The notes: generated by a model not told the origin, from the letters alone. A stretch of DNA of 34,474 nucleotides from Thermotogae bacterium (GCA_026988035.1 JALSLY010000077.1:1-34474), one strand, 5' to 3'; counted from the stretch's first letter, positions 1 through 8,313 are shown. Made by a program: numbers and translations.

Positions 1-36
1 AACGAGAAAGATGAAGAGAATGAAATAGTTGCTTGA
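1..36 (+). CDS. C-terminal tail of an upstream gene (partial)
   Basis: From base 1 the first forward frame stays open for 11 codons, encoding a very acidic tail (NEKDEENEIVA), and stops at TGA 34-36. A terminator-like hairpin begins at the stop codon, which is what the end of a plus-strand gene would look like. The fragment is too short for any family call. A second forward frame is also open for eight codons before a TAG, so the reading frame is not certain. Confidence 0.3.
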   Translation, partial: NEKDEENEIVA

Positions 37-57
37 AAAAGGGCTTTTTAAGCTTTT
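31..57 (+). terminator. AU-rich hairpin with short U-tract
   Basis: Bases 31-39 (GCTTGAAAA) can pair with 45-53 (TTTTTAAGC), giving nine base pairs including one G-U around a five-base loop, followed by TTTT at 54-57. It lies between a plus-strand stop codon (34-36) and the end of a possible minus-strand ORF (56-58), so it could end transcription in both directions. The stem is mostly A-U and therefore weak. Confidence 0.4.
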
Positions 58-373
58 AAGGATGCAGGAATAATTTTACAGCAAATACTTGACACAACCG
101 GGTCTCAAAATCACTCATGAATGTATCCAAGCAAAGAATGACTCTTCCTATCCTACCCTTTTCATTCGTCTTGATTTCCATCCTGTTGTCGAAGACGATT
201 TTCACTAAATCTTTGTATTCTGGTGTATAAGCGATAAGAATTCGAGAAATTTTACAATTTTGAGTATTCACGTACGATAGGATACAAAAGTCTGAAGGAA
301 TACCTTGAGCAAATGTGTGGAACTCTCTCTCACTCAAGTTTTCTGATATTTTATCCGGTTTTGATGGGAGCAC
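56..373 (-). CDS. Doubtful small hypothetical protein, 105 aa
   Basis: This 105-codon open frame starts at GTG (371-373) and ends at TAA next to the hairpin at 31-57. I recognise no family. The predicted protein has mixed composition, no transmembrane segment and no clear motif. There is no good ribosome binding site: only GAG lies about 16 bases before the GTG. It is reported because it is the only sizeable frame in the first 550 bases and its composition looks protein-like, but it may be a chance ORF inside a long intergenic region. Confidence 0.3.
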   Translation of the reverse strand: MLPSKPDKISENLSEREFHTFAQGIPSDFCILSYVNTQNCKISRILIAYTPEYKDLVKIVFDNRMEIKTNEKGRIGRVILCLDTFMSDFETRLCQVFAVKLFLHP

Positions 374-554
374 TACAGTTTTATGCTCTTTTCAATGGTT
401 GGAGTTCTTCACTTTTATCAACGTTCATCTCTTTAACTCGACCTGCATAATTTGAGAAAATGATTTTTTGCCGATTGAAAGAGATCTTAACAGTTATCAA
501 ATAAGACCATTATGGAATGGACTATATTTGAACGATGGGGAAGTTGAAAGAAAT

Positions 555-1715
555 ATGAAAGTAAAAATAGGAATAGATAACTTTATTCAGCAATCAAATC
601 AATGGAAGGACAAACACATTGCGCTTCTCACCAATGCAACCGGCATAGATACTGCTTTAAATATGGACTTAGATCTTCTAATGGCTAATGGTTTCAACGT
701 TGTAAAGCTCTTTGGGCCTGAGCACGGCATCTGGGGTACGGCTGCTGATGGTGCAAATGTGTTGGATGAAATTGAACCTCATTATAAAATACCAATTTTC
801 TCGCTGTACGGTAAAACACGAAGGCCAACTTTTGAAATGCTGGAAGGAATAGATGTCGTTATCTATGATATCCAGGATGTAGGACTACGATTCTACACTT
901 ACATATATTCTCTTGCTTATATGATGGAGAAATGTGGGGAAATGGGAGTAAAGGTTGTCGTTTTGGATAGACCCAATCCGCTTTCTGGGAGAGTTGAAGG
1001 TCCTGTCATCAAAAAAAGATTAGAATCTTTCGTTGGAGGCTATGAACTTGCTCTTAGATATGGTCTAACCGTTGGAGAATTGGCACTATATTTCAATGAG
1101 CGGTTCAACATGAATGTTGAATTGGAAATCGTGAAAATGGATGGTTGGAAGCGTTGGATGTATTACGATGATACAGGTTTGCTTTGGAATACGCCATCTC
1201 CAAACATTCCATCATTTGAGCATGCTTTACTCTACGCTGGGATGTGCCTTTTAGAAGGAATTAACGTTTCGGTTGGTAGAGGCACGGTGCATCCATTTAA
1301 ATACGTGGGTGCTCCATGGATAGATTCAAAAAAATTAAAAGCTGAGATGGACGCAGTTTCTCATCCAGGTGTTAAATTCAGGGAGAGAGCTTTTATACCA
1401 CTTGCATCGAAGTATGCAAATGAAATATGTCATGGCTTAGAGTTTTTTGTTATTGATAAATCAAAAGCAAAACCAATTGAGTTAGCATTAGAACTTGTTT
1501 CAAGACTTAAAAAAATTCATTCAAAAGAATTTGAATGGGATACCTCATATCATGGCGCAAACGATCGTTATCATTTCGATCTCTTAATTGGTGATGATAA
1601 GTATAGAAAAGCAATAGACGAGGGAAGGAATGGACAAGAGCTTTCAAGAATGTGGAAAGAAGAATCCAAAGAGTTTCAAGAACTTTCGAAAAAATATTGG
1701 CTTTATCCGGAGTGA
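555..1715 (+). CDS. namZ: NamZ-type exo-beta-N-acetylmuramidase (DUF1343, GH171)
   Basis: This family removes N-acetylmuramic acid from the non-reducing end of peptidoglycan fragments. The protein (386 aa from the chosen start) shows the DUF1343 landmarks in order: LFGPEHGIWG at 52-61 with the conserved acidic residue expected at the active site, YDIQDVGLRFYTY at 104-116, VLDRPNPLSG at 136-145, SPNIPS at 215-220 and EGINVSVGRGT at 234-244. I chose ATG 555 because family homology begins there and GGGGA plus GAAAG precede it. A TTG at 468 would add 29 residues but has no ribosome binding site. A weak promoter (TTAACA 487-492, TATGGA 511-516) would lie downstream of that TTG. There is no signal peptide, so unlike secreted homologues this enzyme is probably cytoplasmic. 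It is the first gene of a six-gene salvage operon; nagZ follows after 14 bases. Confidence 0.9.
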   Translation: MKVKIGIDNFIQQSNQWKDKHIALLTNATGIDTALNMDLDLLMANGFNVVKLFGPEHGIWGTAADGANVLDEIEPHYKIPIFSLYGKTRRPTFEMLEGIDVVIYDIQDVGLRFYTYIYSLAYMMEKCGEMGVKVVVLDRPNPLSGRVEGPVIKKRLESFVGGYELALRYGLTVGELALYFNERFNMNVELEIVKMDGWKRWMYYDDTGLLWNTPSPNIPSFEHALLYAGMCLLEGINVSVGRGTVHPFKYVGAPWIDSKKLKAEMDAVSHPGVKFRERAFIPLASKYANEICHGLEFFVIDKSKAKPIELALELVSRLKKIHSKEFEWDTSYHGANDRYHFDLLIGDDKYRKAIDEGRNGQELSRMWKEESKEFQELSKKYWLYPE

Positions 1716-1729
1716 GGTGTTTTTCTTTT

Positions 1730-3328
1730 ATGAAAAGCCGAGTTGAAGAAATTCTTGGTTCAATGAGTCTTGAGGAGAAGATAGGGCAAGTGGTTATATG
1801 TGGTTTCTATGGTACTACTCCATCAAAAGAGATAAAAATTTTGATTCAAAAGTATCATCTCGGAAACGCAGTGCTCTTTAAAAGAAACCTTGAAAATCCG
1901 GAACAGGCGAGGAAACTCACGTCGTCACTTCAAGAGATGTCGAAAAATCCTTTGTTGATTGCAATAGATCAGGAAGGTGGAATTGTTACTCGCCTTACAG
2001 AACCATTCACTATTTTTCCAGGAAATATGGCAACAGCAGCAACTCAAGATTCCCACAATGCTTATTTGACGGGTTTAATTATGGCTAAAGAAATGCGTGC
2101 AGTAGGCATAAATTGGGATCTTGCACCGGTTGTAGATGTCAATGATCTTCCAGAAAATCCCGGCATCGGTGTGAGAAGTTATTCCGATGATCCTAAGATC
2201 GTTGCTGAATTTGCTTCTGAATTTCTGAAAGGATTACACGATGGAAAAGTAGCAGCGTGTGCCAAGCATTTTCCTGGAAAAGGGCACAGTGCAAAAGATG
2301 CACATTTGGAAATGCCAACGGTTGACAGAGATCGAGAAACTTTAGAAAAAGTAGAATTATATCCATACAGAGAACTGATAAAAGTTGGTCTTGATTCTGT
2401 AATGCCGTCACACGTTTATTATCCGGTACTTTGTGAAAAACGGGATCTTCCAGCTACTCTTTCAAAAAAAGTCATGACGAATCTTTTGAAGGGTGAAATG
2501 AATTTTGAAGGAGTAACCGTTACTGATGATCTGGAAATGAGTGGAATAGCAAATTCTTTATCTGCCAGTGAAGCAGCATGGTGTTCCTTAAAGGCAGGTG
2601 CTGATGTTGTAATGATTTGTCACACATTCGAAGAGCAAGTAAAAGCATTTGAAAAGATCAAAGAGAAAGTGTCAAATGGAACAATTCCTGTTGAAAGGCT
2701 CAATGATGCTGTTAGAAGGATACTTCAAATGAAAGAAAATATAGGACTTTTTGAAGATAAACTTGTGATAGAGAGTGATATTGGGAGTGAAGAATCGAGA
2801 AAAATAGCCGAAAAAATTGCTCAACGTTCCATAACTGTATGTCGTGATTTCGACGAAGTTATCAAGAAAGTACCAAATGCTCCCATTTTAGTTGTTTGTC
2901 CTTCGAGTATGAATTTGGTGAAAGTTGAAGAAGGTGGCGATCGGCAAAGCTCGGAATTTGTGAGAATATTCAAACAAATGTTAGGATTTGAAGTCAAAAG
3001 TGTATCTGTTTCTTCTAAGCCTACAAGTGATGAAATTGAAAGGGTAGTTTCGGAAATTGAAAATTTTAAAGGTGTAACTTTGCTGTGCACACTCAATGCG
3101 CATATTGTGAAGGAAATGCGAACGCTTGTGGACAAGGTGATGGAAAAGCGTGCAAGATCGACTTTACTTGTAGCACTCAGAAATCCGTATGATGGATTTC
3201 TACCAAATGTCAGAAATTCTGTGGCACTTTATAATTATTCCAAACTTTCCCAATATGTTTTCGTTCAAATGATTTTGAATCAAGAAAAATTTAGCGGGGT
3301 CCTTCCTCTAATTCATTGGAAAGGATAA
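1730..3328 (+). CDS. nagZ: NagZ-type beta-N-acetylglucosaminidase (GH3), two-domain form
   Basis: NagZ removes terminal GlcNAc from muropeptides. The 532-residue protein carries IDQEGG at 79-84, the loop KHFPGKGHSAKDAH at 179-192 holding the catalytic His of the NagZ Asp-His dyad, and TDDLEM at 265-270 containing the nucleophilic Asp. About 160 residues follow the GH3 barrel, as in the two-domain enzymes of Bacillus type rather than the short enterobacterial form. ATG 1730 is preceded by GTGAGGTG. The open frame extends back to 1652 inside namZ, but that extension lacks family similarity. No signal peptide is present. NamZ and NagZ together would dismantle GlcNAc-MurNAc chains from the non-reducing end. 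The kinase gene starts five bases after the stop. Confidence 0.93.
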   Translation: MKSRVEEILGSMSLEEKIGQVVICGFYGTTPSKEIKILIQKYHLGNAVLFKRNLENPEQARKLTSSLQEMSKNPLLIAIDQEGGIVTRLTEPFTIFPGNMATAATQDSHNAYLTGLIMAKEMRAVGINWDLAPVVDVNDLPENPGIGVRSYSDDPKIVAEFASEFLKGLHDGKVAACAKHFPGKGHSAKDAHLEMPTVDRDRETLEKVELYPYRELIKVGLDSVMPSHVYYPVLCEKRDLPATLSKKVMTNLLKGEMNFEGVTVTDDLEMSGIANSLSASEAAWCSLKAGADVVMICHTFEEQVKAFEKIKEKVSNGTIPVERLNDAVRRILQMKENIGLFEDKLVIESDIGSEESRKIAEKIAQRSITVCRDFDEVIKKVPNAPILVVCPSSMNLVKVEEGGDRQSSEFVRIFKQMLGFEVKSVSVSSKPTSDEIERVVSEIENFKGVTLLCTLNAHIVKEMRTLVDKVMEKRARSTLLVALRNPYDGFLPNVRNSVALYNYSKLSQYVFVQMILNQEKFSGVLPLIHWKG

Positions 3329-3333
3329 GTAAA

Positions 3334-4245
3334 TTGCGAGCGATTGGAATAGATGGTGGCGGAAGCCATACGAGATTTGTTCTTTATGACGAAAAAGTGG
3401 GTGTTTTAAATTCGTTAGAAATAAATTCGCCGGGTAACTACCACCTCATAGGTGCTGAAGGAGTAAAAAAAATTTTTAAAGAGGGGATAAAACGGGTTTC
3501 TAGTAACTCTTATTTTGACACCATTGGAGCTGGACTAAGTGGTGTAGACAGGCCGACCGACAAAAAGATAATATCTGAGATATTCGAAGAGATAGGCGTA
3601 AAAGATTTTGCCATTTCGAATGATGGTGTTACAGCGTTGTGGGGCGCGACCGGTGGTGTTGGAATTTTGATGATATCTGGAACCGGCTCGATTATCGTTG
3701 GGAGAAATTCCAAAGGCAAAGTCTATAGGGCGGGAGGATGGGGGTACATGTTTGATGAATATTGCAGTGGCTTTTGGTTTTCAAATCGTGCAGCAATGGC
3801 TGCTCTTAATTATAGGGATAGGCTTGGGCCGTTTACCACTCTTGAATCTGTCCTTGTGAATTTTTATGGTATCAAATCAATAGATGACATCGTGTATCTT
3901 TACTATTCTGATTTTGATAAGGCAAAAATTGCCTCAGCTGCCAAAGTTGTTTTGCAGGAAGCTCAAAAAGGTGATGAAATTTCTATGAAGATCGTGAAAA
4001 ATGGTGTGGAAAATGCGCTAAATATGATTTCAGTAGTGGCAAGAAGATGTGGATTTGGAGGGAGATTCACGTTTTCTTACATTGGAGGCCTTTTTAACTC
4101 CAAATATTTTCTTAGAAGAGTGGAGAATGCTTTCGAAGCGACTTTCCCAAGGGCACAATTTATGCACCCAAAATTTGGAGCAGATGTGGGAGCAGCACTG
4201 ATGGCAATCGACTTGTGGAGGAAAAAAGATGAACAGGTTGGATGA
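3334..4245 (+). CDS. BadF/BcrA-family amino-sugar kinase (GlcNAc/MurNAc kinase)
   Basis: The protein has an ASKHA-fold kinase layout: phosphate-1 motif GIDGGGSHTRF at 5-15, GAGLSGVDRP at 66-75, SNDG with the putative catalytic Asp97, ISGTGSIIVG at 115-124 as phosphate-2, and GGLF near the C-terminus as the adenosine region. Its 303 residues fit the family that includes eukaryotic GlcNAc kinase and clostridial MurK, which phosphorylates both GlcNAc and MurNAc. Genomic context favours one or both of these sugars, released by the two upstream glycosidases; the exact specificity is inference. I chose TTG 3334, which has AAAGGA eight bases upstream and begins exactly at the family's MRAIGIDGGG; an upstream TTG at 3316 lacks such a site. 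The 3' end overlaps the next gene by 17 bases. Confidence 0.85.
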   Translation: MRAIGIDGGGSHTRFVLYDEKVGVLNSLEINSPGNYHLIGAEGVKKIFKEGIKRVSSNSYFDTIGAGLSGVDRPTDKKIISEIFEEIGVKDFAISNDGVTALWGATGGVGILMISGTGSIIVGRNSKGKVYRAGGWGYMFDEYCSGFWFSNRAAMAALNYRDRLGPFTTLESVLVNFYGIKSIDDIVYLYYSDFDKAKIASAAKVVLQEAQKGDEISMKIVKNGVENALNMISVVARRCGFGGRFTFSYIGGLFNSKYFLRRVENAFEATFPRAQFMHPKFGADVGAALMAIDLWRKKDEQVG

Positions 4246-5287
4246 ACTTTTTGAAAGAGCGATTGAGTCAGGAGCTTTTCCGGGCGCAGTTTTGCTTGTT
4301 GGAAATTCCGATAAAATAATATTCCAAAAGGCTTATGGTTATCGCTCATTAAGACCTGAACGCGAAAAGAATGATGTCAACACGATATACGATATTGCAT
4401 CGATGACCAAAGTTGTAGCGACAACCCCTGCGATCATGCGGCTCGTAGAAGAGGGAAGGATCAGATTGTACGATCCTGTACGCCTTTTTATAGAAGACTT
4501 CGATACTGAAGAGAAAAAAGATATTCGAATATGGCATCTTTTAACTCACACTTCTGGTCTTCCGCCGTATTCAGAGGCTTGGAGATATGCAAAAGGAAGG
4601 GAAAATCTTCTTAAAACAATAAATTCTATCAAGCCGACTAATTGTGTCGGGAAAAAATTTGTTTATTCCTGTTTGAATTTCATAACACTTATGGAAATCG
4701 TGGAAAAGACCACCTTAAAGAGCCTTGATGAATTTGTGAAACGTGAGATCTTTGCTCCTCTGAAAATGGAACACACGGCCTTTAATCCACCAAAAAATTG
4801 GATGTCTCAAATTGCTCCCACTTCAAAACGAGATGGCAATCTGTTGCGTGGAAAAGTGGATGATGAATTGGCATATTACCTTGGAGGAATAAGCGGAAAC
4901 GCAGGGCTTTTTTCAACTGCCAGTGATATCTACAAGTACGCTAAAACTTTTATGAATAATGGATTTTTTGGGACAAAGAAAGTTTTTTCGAAGGCAACGG
5001 TTAGTACTTTTACCAAAGAATTTTTTTCGAACGGTGAGGTTCGTAGAACACTCGGATGGGATATGAAATCAATCATGTGTTCCTGCGGTGATCTTATGAG
5101 TGATAAATCCTATGGTCATACCGGTTTCACAGGAACATCTATTTGGATAGATCCCATATACGATGTTGTGATCATACTCTTAACAAACAGAGTTCACATT
5201 AGTCGATGGGAGAATCAAGAAAAGATCATACGATTTCGGCCCCGACTGCACAATTACATTTTGAGTCATCTGGAGGAGTTAAATTGA
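4229..5287 (+). CDS. Serine beta-lactamase-fold hydrolase (S12/class C), AmiE-like candidate
   Basis: This 352-residue protein has the three active-site motifs of the penicillin-binding/class C fold: SMTK at 58-61 (nucleophilic Ser58, Lys61), YSCLNF at 146-151 (Tyr146) and HTGFTGTS at 297-304. In Bacillus subtilis a member of this family, AmiE, sits beside nagZ and namZ and acts as an N-acetylmuramyl-L-alanine amidase that strips the peptide from MurNAc. That is the best guess here, ahead of a carboxypeptidase or esterase. No signal peptide or membrane anchor is visible, so it would act on imported muropeptides. ATG 4229 has GGAGG upstream and lies inside the kinase gene. The TGA overlaps the TTG of anmK as TTGA. 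Confidence 0.85.
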   Translation: MNRLDELFERAIESGAFPGAVLLVGNSDKIIFQKAYGYRSLRPEREKNDVNTIYDIASMTKVVATTPAIMRLVEEGRIRLYDPVRLFIEDFDTEEKKDIRIWHLLTHTSGLPPYSEAWRYAKGRENLLKTINSIKPTNCVGKKFVYSCLNFITLMEIVEKTTLKSLDEFVKREIFAPLKMEHTAFNPPKNWMSQIAPTSKRDGNLLRGKVDDELAYYLGGISGNAGLFSTASDIYKYAKTFMNNGFFGTKKVFSKATVSTFTKEFFSNGEVRRTLGWDMKSIMCSCGDLMSDKSYGHTGFTGTSIWIDPIYDVVIILLTNRVHISRWENQEKIIRFRPRLHNYILSHLEELN

Positions 5288-6435
5288 AGATAATGGATAA
5301 GCTTTTTGAAATAGTCAATAAGGAGAATAGAATTATAGTTGGTATGATGTCTGGGACATCCGCAGATGGTGTAGATCTTGTGGCTATAAGAATCAATGGA
5401 TGTGGACGAAAAACAAAAATTGAAGTGATAGAAACTCAAAAAGTAGATTATCCTTTCTCACTGAAAGAAAAGATTCTCAAATCCATGAAAGAAAATTCGA
5501 AAGTTCGTAACGTATGTGCACTTGATTTCGAACTCGGGAATTTCTTTGGAAACTGTGCGAAAGATTTCATGAAATCAAATAATTTGCAAGTTGATATAAT
5601 TGCAAGTCATGGCCAAACTGTTTATCACCACCCACGTCCCGATGATTTTCCCGCTTGCACTCTTCAGATCGGGGATGGTGATCTTATAGCTGCAAGAACC
5701 GGTGTTATAACCATTTCCGATTTCAGAGTGAAAGATATTGCTTATGGAGGAGAAGGTGCTCCTCTTGTTGCATACGTGGATTATATGCTTTATTCAAGTA
5801 AGAAAGAGTCAATCGCGTTTAACAATTTAGGTGGAATTTCCAACGTTACCTACATTTCAATGAATGCAACTGAAAGCGATGTGATCGCATTTGATACGGG
5901 TCCTGCCAATGCACTGATTGATCTTGTTGTTTCAAAGTTTTTTAATGCTCCATTCGATGAGAACGGGAATTTTTCTTTAAAAGGTCATATCAACGAAAAA
6001 ATCCTTGAAGTTCTCAAAAAGCGAGAGATGCCCTATATATCCCGTACTCCTCCAAAATCAACTGGCAAAGAGGTATACAATGTTGATTATATTGATGATG
6101 TGGCAAATTCGCTTTTTAACCCTTATGATATAGTGAGAACAATTGTTGAATTTACGGCGTGGACAATTTGGGAATCTTACAGAAGATACATAATTCCTAA
6201 AGGGCTTGACCGAATGGTATTGACAGGTGGAGGTGTTATGAATAAAACCTTGGTAGAAACGTTGAAGAAATATTTCAAAGGGATTCAAATTGAAATAGCT
6301 GAAGATTGGAAGTTCAGAGAAGCTAAAGCATTCGCCGTACTTGCGAATGAGCTTTTATGCTCAAATCCAGCAAATAATCCAAAGGTTACTGGTGCAATTT
6401 CTAAAGCATTTCTTGGGAAAATATCACTTCCATGA
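5284..6435 (+). CDS. anmK: Anhydro-N-acetylmuramic acid kinase
   Basis: AnmK hydrolyses the 1,6-anhydro bond and phosphorylates anhydro-MurNAc to MurNAc-6-phosphate using ATP. The 383-residue protein shows GMMSGTSADGVD at 20-31, ASHGQTVYHHP at 107-117, LQIGDGDLIA, ISDFRVKD at 144-151 with the catalytic Asp146, GGEGAPLV, NLGGISN at 181-187, AFDTGPANALID at 202-213 and TGGGVMN near the end, all expected for the family. TTG 5284 is preferred because GGAGG (5272-5276) lies seven bases upstream and it overlaps the previous stop; ATG 5293 is three codons later. The enzyme implies that the cell also takes up products of lytic transglycosylases. The partner etherase MurQ, needed to turn MurNAc-6-P into GlcNAc-6-P, is not in the window. 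Confidence 0.95.
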   Translation: MKIMDKLFEIVNKENRIIVGMMSGTSADGVDLVAIRINGCGRKTKIEVIETQKVDYPFSLKEKILKSMKENSKVRNVCALDFELGNFFGNCAKDFMKSNNLQVDIIASHGQTVYHHPRPDDFPACTLQIGDGDLIAARTGVITISDFRVKDIAYGGEGAPLVAYVDYMLYSSKKESIAFNNLGGISNVTYISMNATESDVIAFDTGPANALIDLVVSKFFNAPFDENGNFSLKGHINEKILEVLKKREMPYISRTPPKSTGKEVYNVDYIDDVANSLFNPYDIVRTIVEFTAWTIWESYRRYIIPKGLDRMVLTGGGVMNKTLVETLKKYFKGIQIEIAEDWKFREAKAFAVLANELLCSNPANNPKVTGAISKAFLGKISLP

Positions 6436-6449
6436 GAGGATGATTTTAA

Positions 6450-7190
6450 ATGGAAATAGATAAAAACAGTCCGATACCCATATATCATCAGTTATACGGA
6501 ATACTCAAAAGCAAGATCGAAGAAGATCAAATGAAGCCGGGGGACTATCTTCCCTCTGAGAACAAATTGGCTCAAATGTATGGTGTTAGCAGATTGACTG
6601 TGAGGCAAGCGCTTTCTGAGTTAGCAGAAGAGGGACTTATTGAAAAACAAAGGGGAAAAGGTACAATTATAATCCAGCCTAAAAATATCGAAAATCTTAC
6701 AGTATTGAGAGGATTCACAGATGAGGCACGTATGACTGGGCATTCGGCAAGTTCCATAGTGATCAAAAATAGGCTTGTTGATGCTCCGGTGATAGTTATG
6801 GAGAAATTGAATTTGCCAGTCGGATCGAAAGTTGTTCTACTTAAAAGATTAAGATTGTTGGATAACGTTCCGTATGCTATTGAGTGGGCTTACATAAATC
6901 CTGCAATCGACACACGCGTGTTGAATATACTTGAGATGGATATGTCTAAATCATCTCTTTATGAATTCTTTCGGAACACCCTAAAACTAAAAATGCAATA
7001 CGCAGATGAAACGCTTGAAGTGACAGTGGCCACCTCTGAAAGTGCAAAGCTCTTAAATATATCGCCTGGGGATTGTGTGGTTCTGCGTAGAAGATTCACA
7101 TATGTATACAACGAACGGTGTGTGGAATATGTTCAGTCTTTGTACAGAGGAGACAAATACAAATTTAATATACGGCTTCGTGCAAGATGA
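6450..7190 (+). CDS. GntR/HutC-family regulator with UTRA domain
   Basis: The 246-residue protein has an N-terminal winged helix-turn-helix (about 8-75; LPSENKLAQMYGVSRLTVRQ spans 34-53) followed by a UTRA effector-binding domain (about 90-240). Family members such as NagR/YvoA and DasR sense phosphorylated amino sugars. As the last gene of the salvage operon, 14 bases behind anmK with GAGAGGA before its ATG, it most likely controls this operon in response to a pathway intermediate such as GlcNAc-6-P or MurNAc-6-P. That is inference; I found no convincing palindromic operator in 374-554. The gene ends seven bases before the convergent HAD gene, and no clear terminator lies between them. Confidence 0.88.
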   Translation: MEIDKNSPIPIYHQLYGILKSKIEEDQMKPGDYLPSENKLAQMYGVSRLTVRQALSELAEEGLIEKQRGKGTIIIQPKNIENLTVLRGFTDEARMTGHSASSIVIKNRLVDAPVIVMEKLNLPVGSKVVLLKRLRLLDNVPYAIEWAYINPAIDTRVLNILEMDMSKSSLYEFFRNTLKLKMQYADETLEVTVATSESAKLLNISPGDCVVLRRRFTYVYNERCVEYVQSLYRGDKYKFNIRLRAR

Positions 7191-7197
7191 AATAAAT

Positions 7198-7821
7198 TCA
7201 GTTCTTTGTGATTTCGTTTACATGCTTAAAACGCATTCCGATTTTGGTGCATGCTCCGTCAAGAATGGGATCATTTCCTATCATCACACATTCTTGTGGT
7301 TCAACACCCAATTTTTGCGTTATTTCCGTGTAATATTCCCCTCTTGGTTTAAGATAATGCGAATCTTCCATAACCGTTACTAATGAGAATTCTTCTTCAC
7401 TCAATCCCGCCCATTCCATTCTTTTTACAATTGCGATTTTAGGAAAGATCGGATTAGTTGCGAGTACTCTTTTGACTTTTAAACTTCTCATCCATTGTAT
7501 GAGATAAACATTTGGAACTGTCAAGGATTTGAGCTCATTGAACGCTGTGAGATAGAATGAATTGAACCGCTTCTCGAGTTTTTCTGCAAGATAATTTCCC
7601 ATTTCTTTTTTCATTTCTTCCATGAACTTATCATAATTAGTTGTGTTTCCATTATCCAAAGTGATCTTCTTGATAATTTGTTGTACTCTGTCAACGAGTC
7701 TGAATGGATTTATAAGATCTTTACAATAATCACCCAATACTTTAAAATAAGCAGAATAAAATTCTTCCTCATTAGAAAGTAAAAGTGTTCCGTCCAAATC
7801 AAACAAAACTGCCTTTAGCAT
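7198..7821 (-). CDS. HAD-superfamily hydrolase (phosphatase-like)
   Basis: The 207-residue protein starts with HAD motif I, FDLDGTLL (nucleophile Asp8, acid/base Asp10). It has a helical cap, motif II in LATN, a Lys in KPRGEYY and motif IV in IGNDPILDGACTKIGM. This is the layout of small phosphatases of the phosphoglycolate-phosphatase type; the substrate cannot be read from sequence. ATG 7821 is chosen because AAAGGA lies nine bases upstream, although a TTG six codons earlier (7839) is open. A perfect TATAAT lies about 37 bases upstream at 7858-7863. A product of the neighbouring amino-sugar pathway could be its substrate, but the opposite orientation gives no support for that. Confidence 0.8.
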   Translation of the reverse strand: MLKAVLFDLDGTLLLSNEEEFYSAYFKVLGDYCKDLINPFRLVDRVQQIIKKITLDNGNTTNYDKFMEEMKKEMGNYLAEKLEKRFNSFYLTAFNELKSLTVPNVYLIQWMRSLKVKRVLATNPIFPKIAIVKRMEWAGLSEEEFSLVTVMEDSHYLKPRGEYYTEITQKLGVEPQECVMIGNDPILDGACTKIGMRFKHVNEITKN

Positions 7822-7857
7822 CTCCCCCGGTCCTTTCAATTGCTCTTGTTTTTTGCT

Positions 7858-7863
7858 ATTATA
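7858..7863 (-). promoter_or_regulatory. -10 element of the HAD gene promoter
   Basis: TATAAT reads on the minus strand, 36 bases before the HAD start codon. No good -35 is visible at 16-18 bases, and the expected -35 area abuts the inverted repeat at 7886-7901, so the promoter may depend on a regulator bound there. Confidence 0.45.
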
Positions 7864-7885
7864 TCATCTTACATTAGATTTCTTA

Positions 7886-7901
7886 TGTGTATGTATACAC
7901 A
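7886..7901. promoter_or_regulatory. Perfect inverted repeat, possible operator
   Basis: TGTGTAT-GT-ATACACA is a perfect 7+2+7 inverted repeat between the divergent HAD and DUF3795 genes. It lies just upstream of the -35 position expected for the HAD promoter. Its size and symmetry suit a dimeric helix-turn-helix regulator of GntR or similar type. Which protein binds is unknown; the GntR/HutC protein encoded about 700 bases away is one candidate. Confidence 0.35.
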
Positions 7902-8015
7902 AACTTATGTTGTGCGTGCGAGTAGTGCGAAAAAAGAATGTGGAAAATCTGCGAAAAAAGTCAAAAGATCCGGGTGTAGAATATAGAAAACAGGATCGTT
8001 AGGAGGTCTCAATTT

Positions 8016-8258
8016 ATGGATTTTGATAAAACTCTCATAGCCCCATGTGGCATATATTGTGGTGCTTGTAAAACGTACATTGTGGGTAAGTGCAAAGGAT
8101 GTCTTGACTCTAACACCATTAAGTGCACGATATACAAATGCGTGTCCATAAAGGGATTGGAAACATGTGGAAATTGCCAAAAATTCCCATGTGATGTACA
8201 TTACAGAAAAGAAACGGCTGTTTACTCTCCAAAATTTCTTGATTGGAAGAAAGCATAA
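8016..8258 (+). CDS. DUF3795 cysteine-rich small protein, 80 aa
   Basis: This 80-residue protein has ten cysteines (11, 15, 18, 26, 29, 37, 42, 51, 54, 59) in CxxxCxxC and CxxC groupings, beginning with the family signature CGIYCGAC. The family is widespread in anaerobes; its function is unknown to me, and zinc or iron-sulfur binding is the obvious inference. ATG 8016 is preceded by GGAGGTC at a good distance. It is transcribed alone, divergent from the HAD gene. TAGAAT around 7977-7982 could be a -10 element, but no strong -35 is seen. Confidence 0.8.
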   Translation: MDFDKTLIAPCGIYCGACKTYIVGKCKGCLDSNTIKCTIYKCVSIKGLETCGNCQKFPCDVHYRKETAVYSPKFLDWKKA

Positions 8259-8313
8259 GCATGTTAGCCACTCTTGATTGGTTTATTAACAAAGGCAACA
8301 ATGTGTTGAAGTG

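Noticed and set aside
468-554. Upstream TTG start for namZ adding 29 residues
   Set aside because: No ribosome binding site precedes it, and the added residues lie outside the DUF1343 family region.
1652-1729. Upstream start for nagZ inside namZ
   Set aside because: The extension lacks similarity to the family, while ATG 1730 has GAGGTG in place.
7191-7197. Terminator between the GntR regulator and the HAD gene
   Set aside because: The gap is seven bases and no stem with a U-tract is visible around it.
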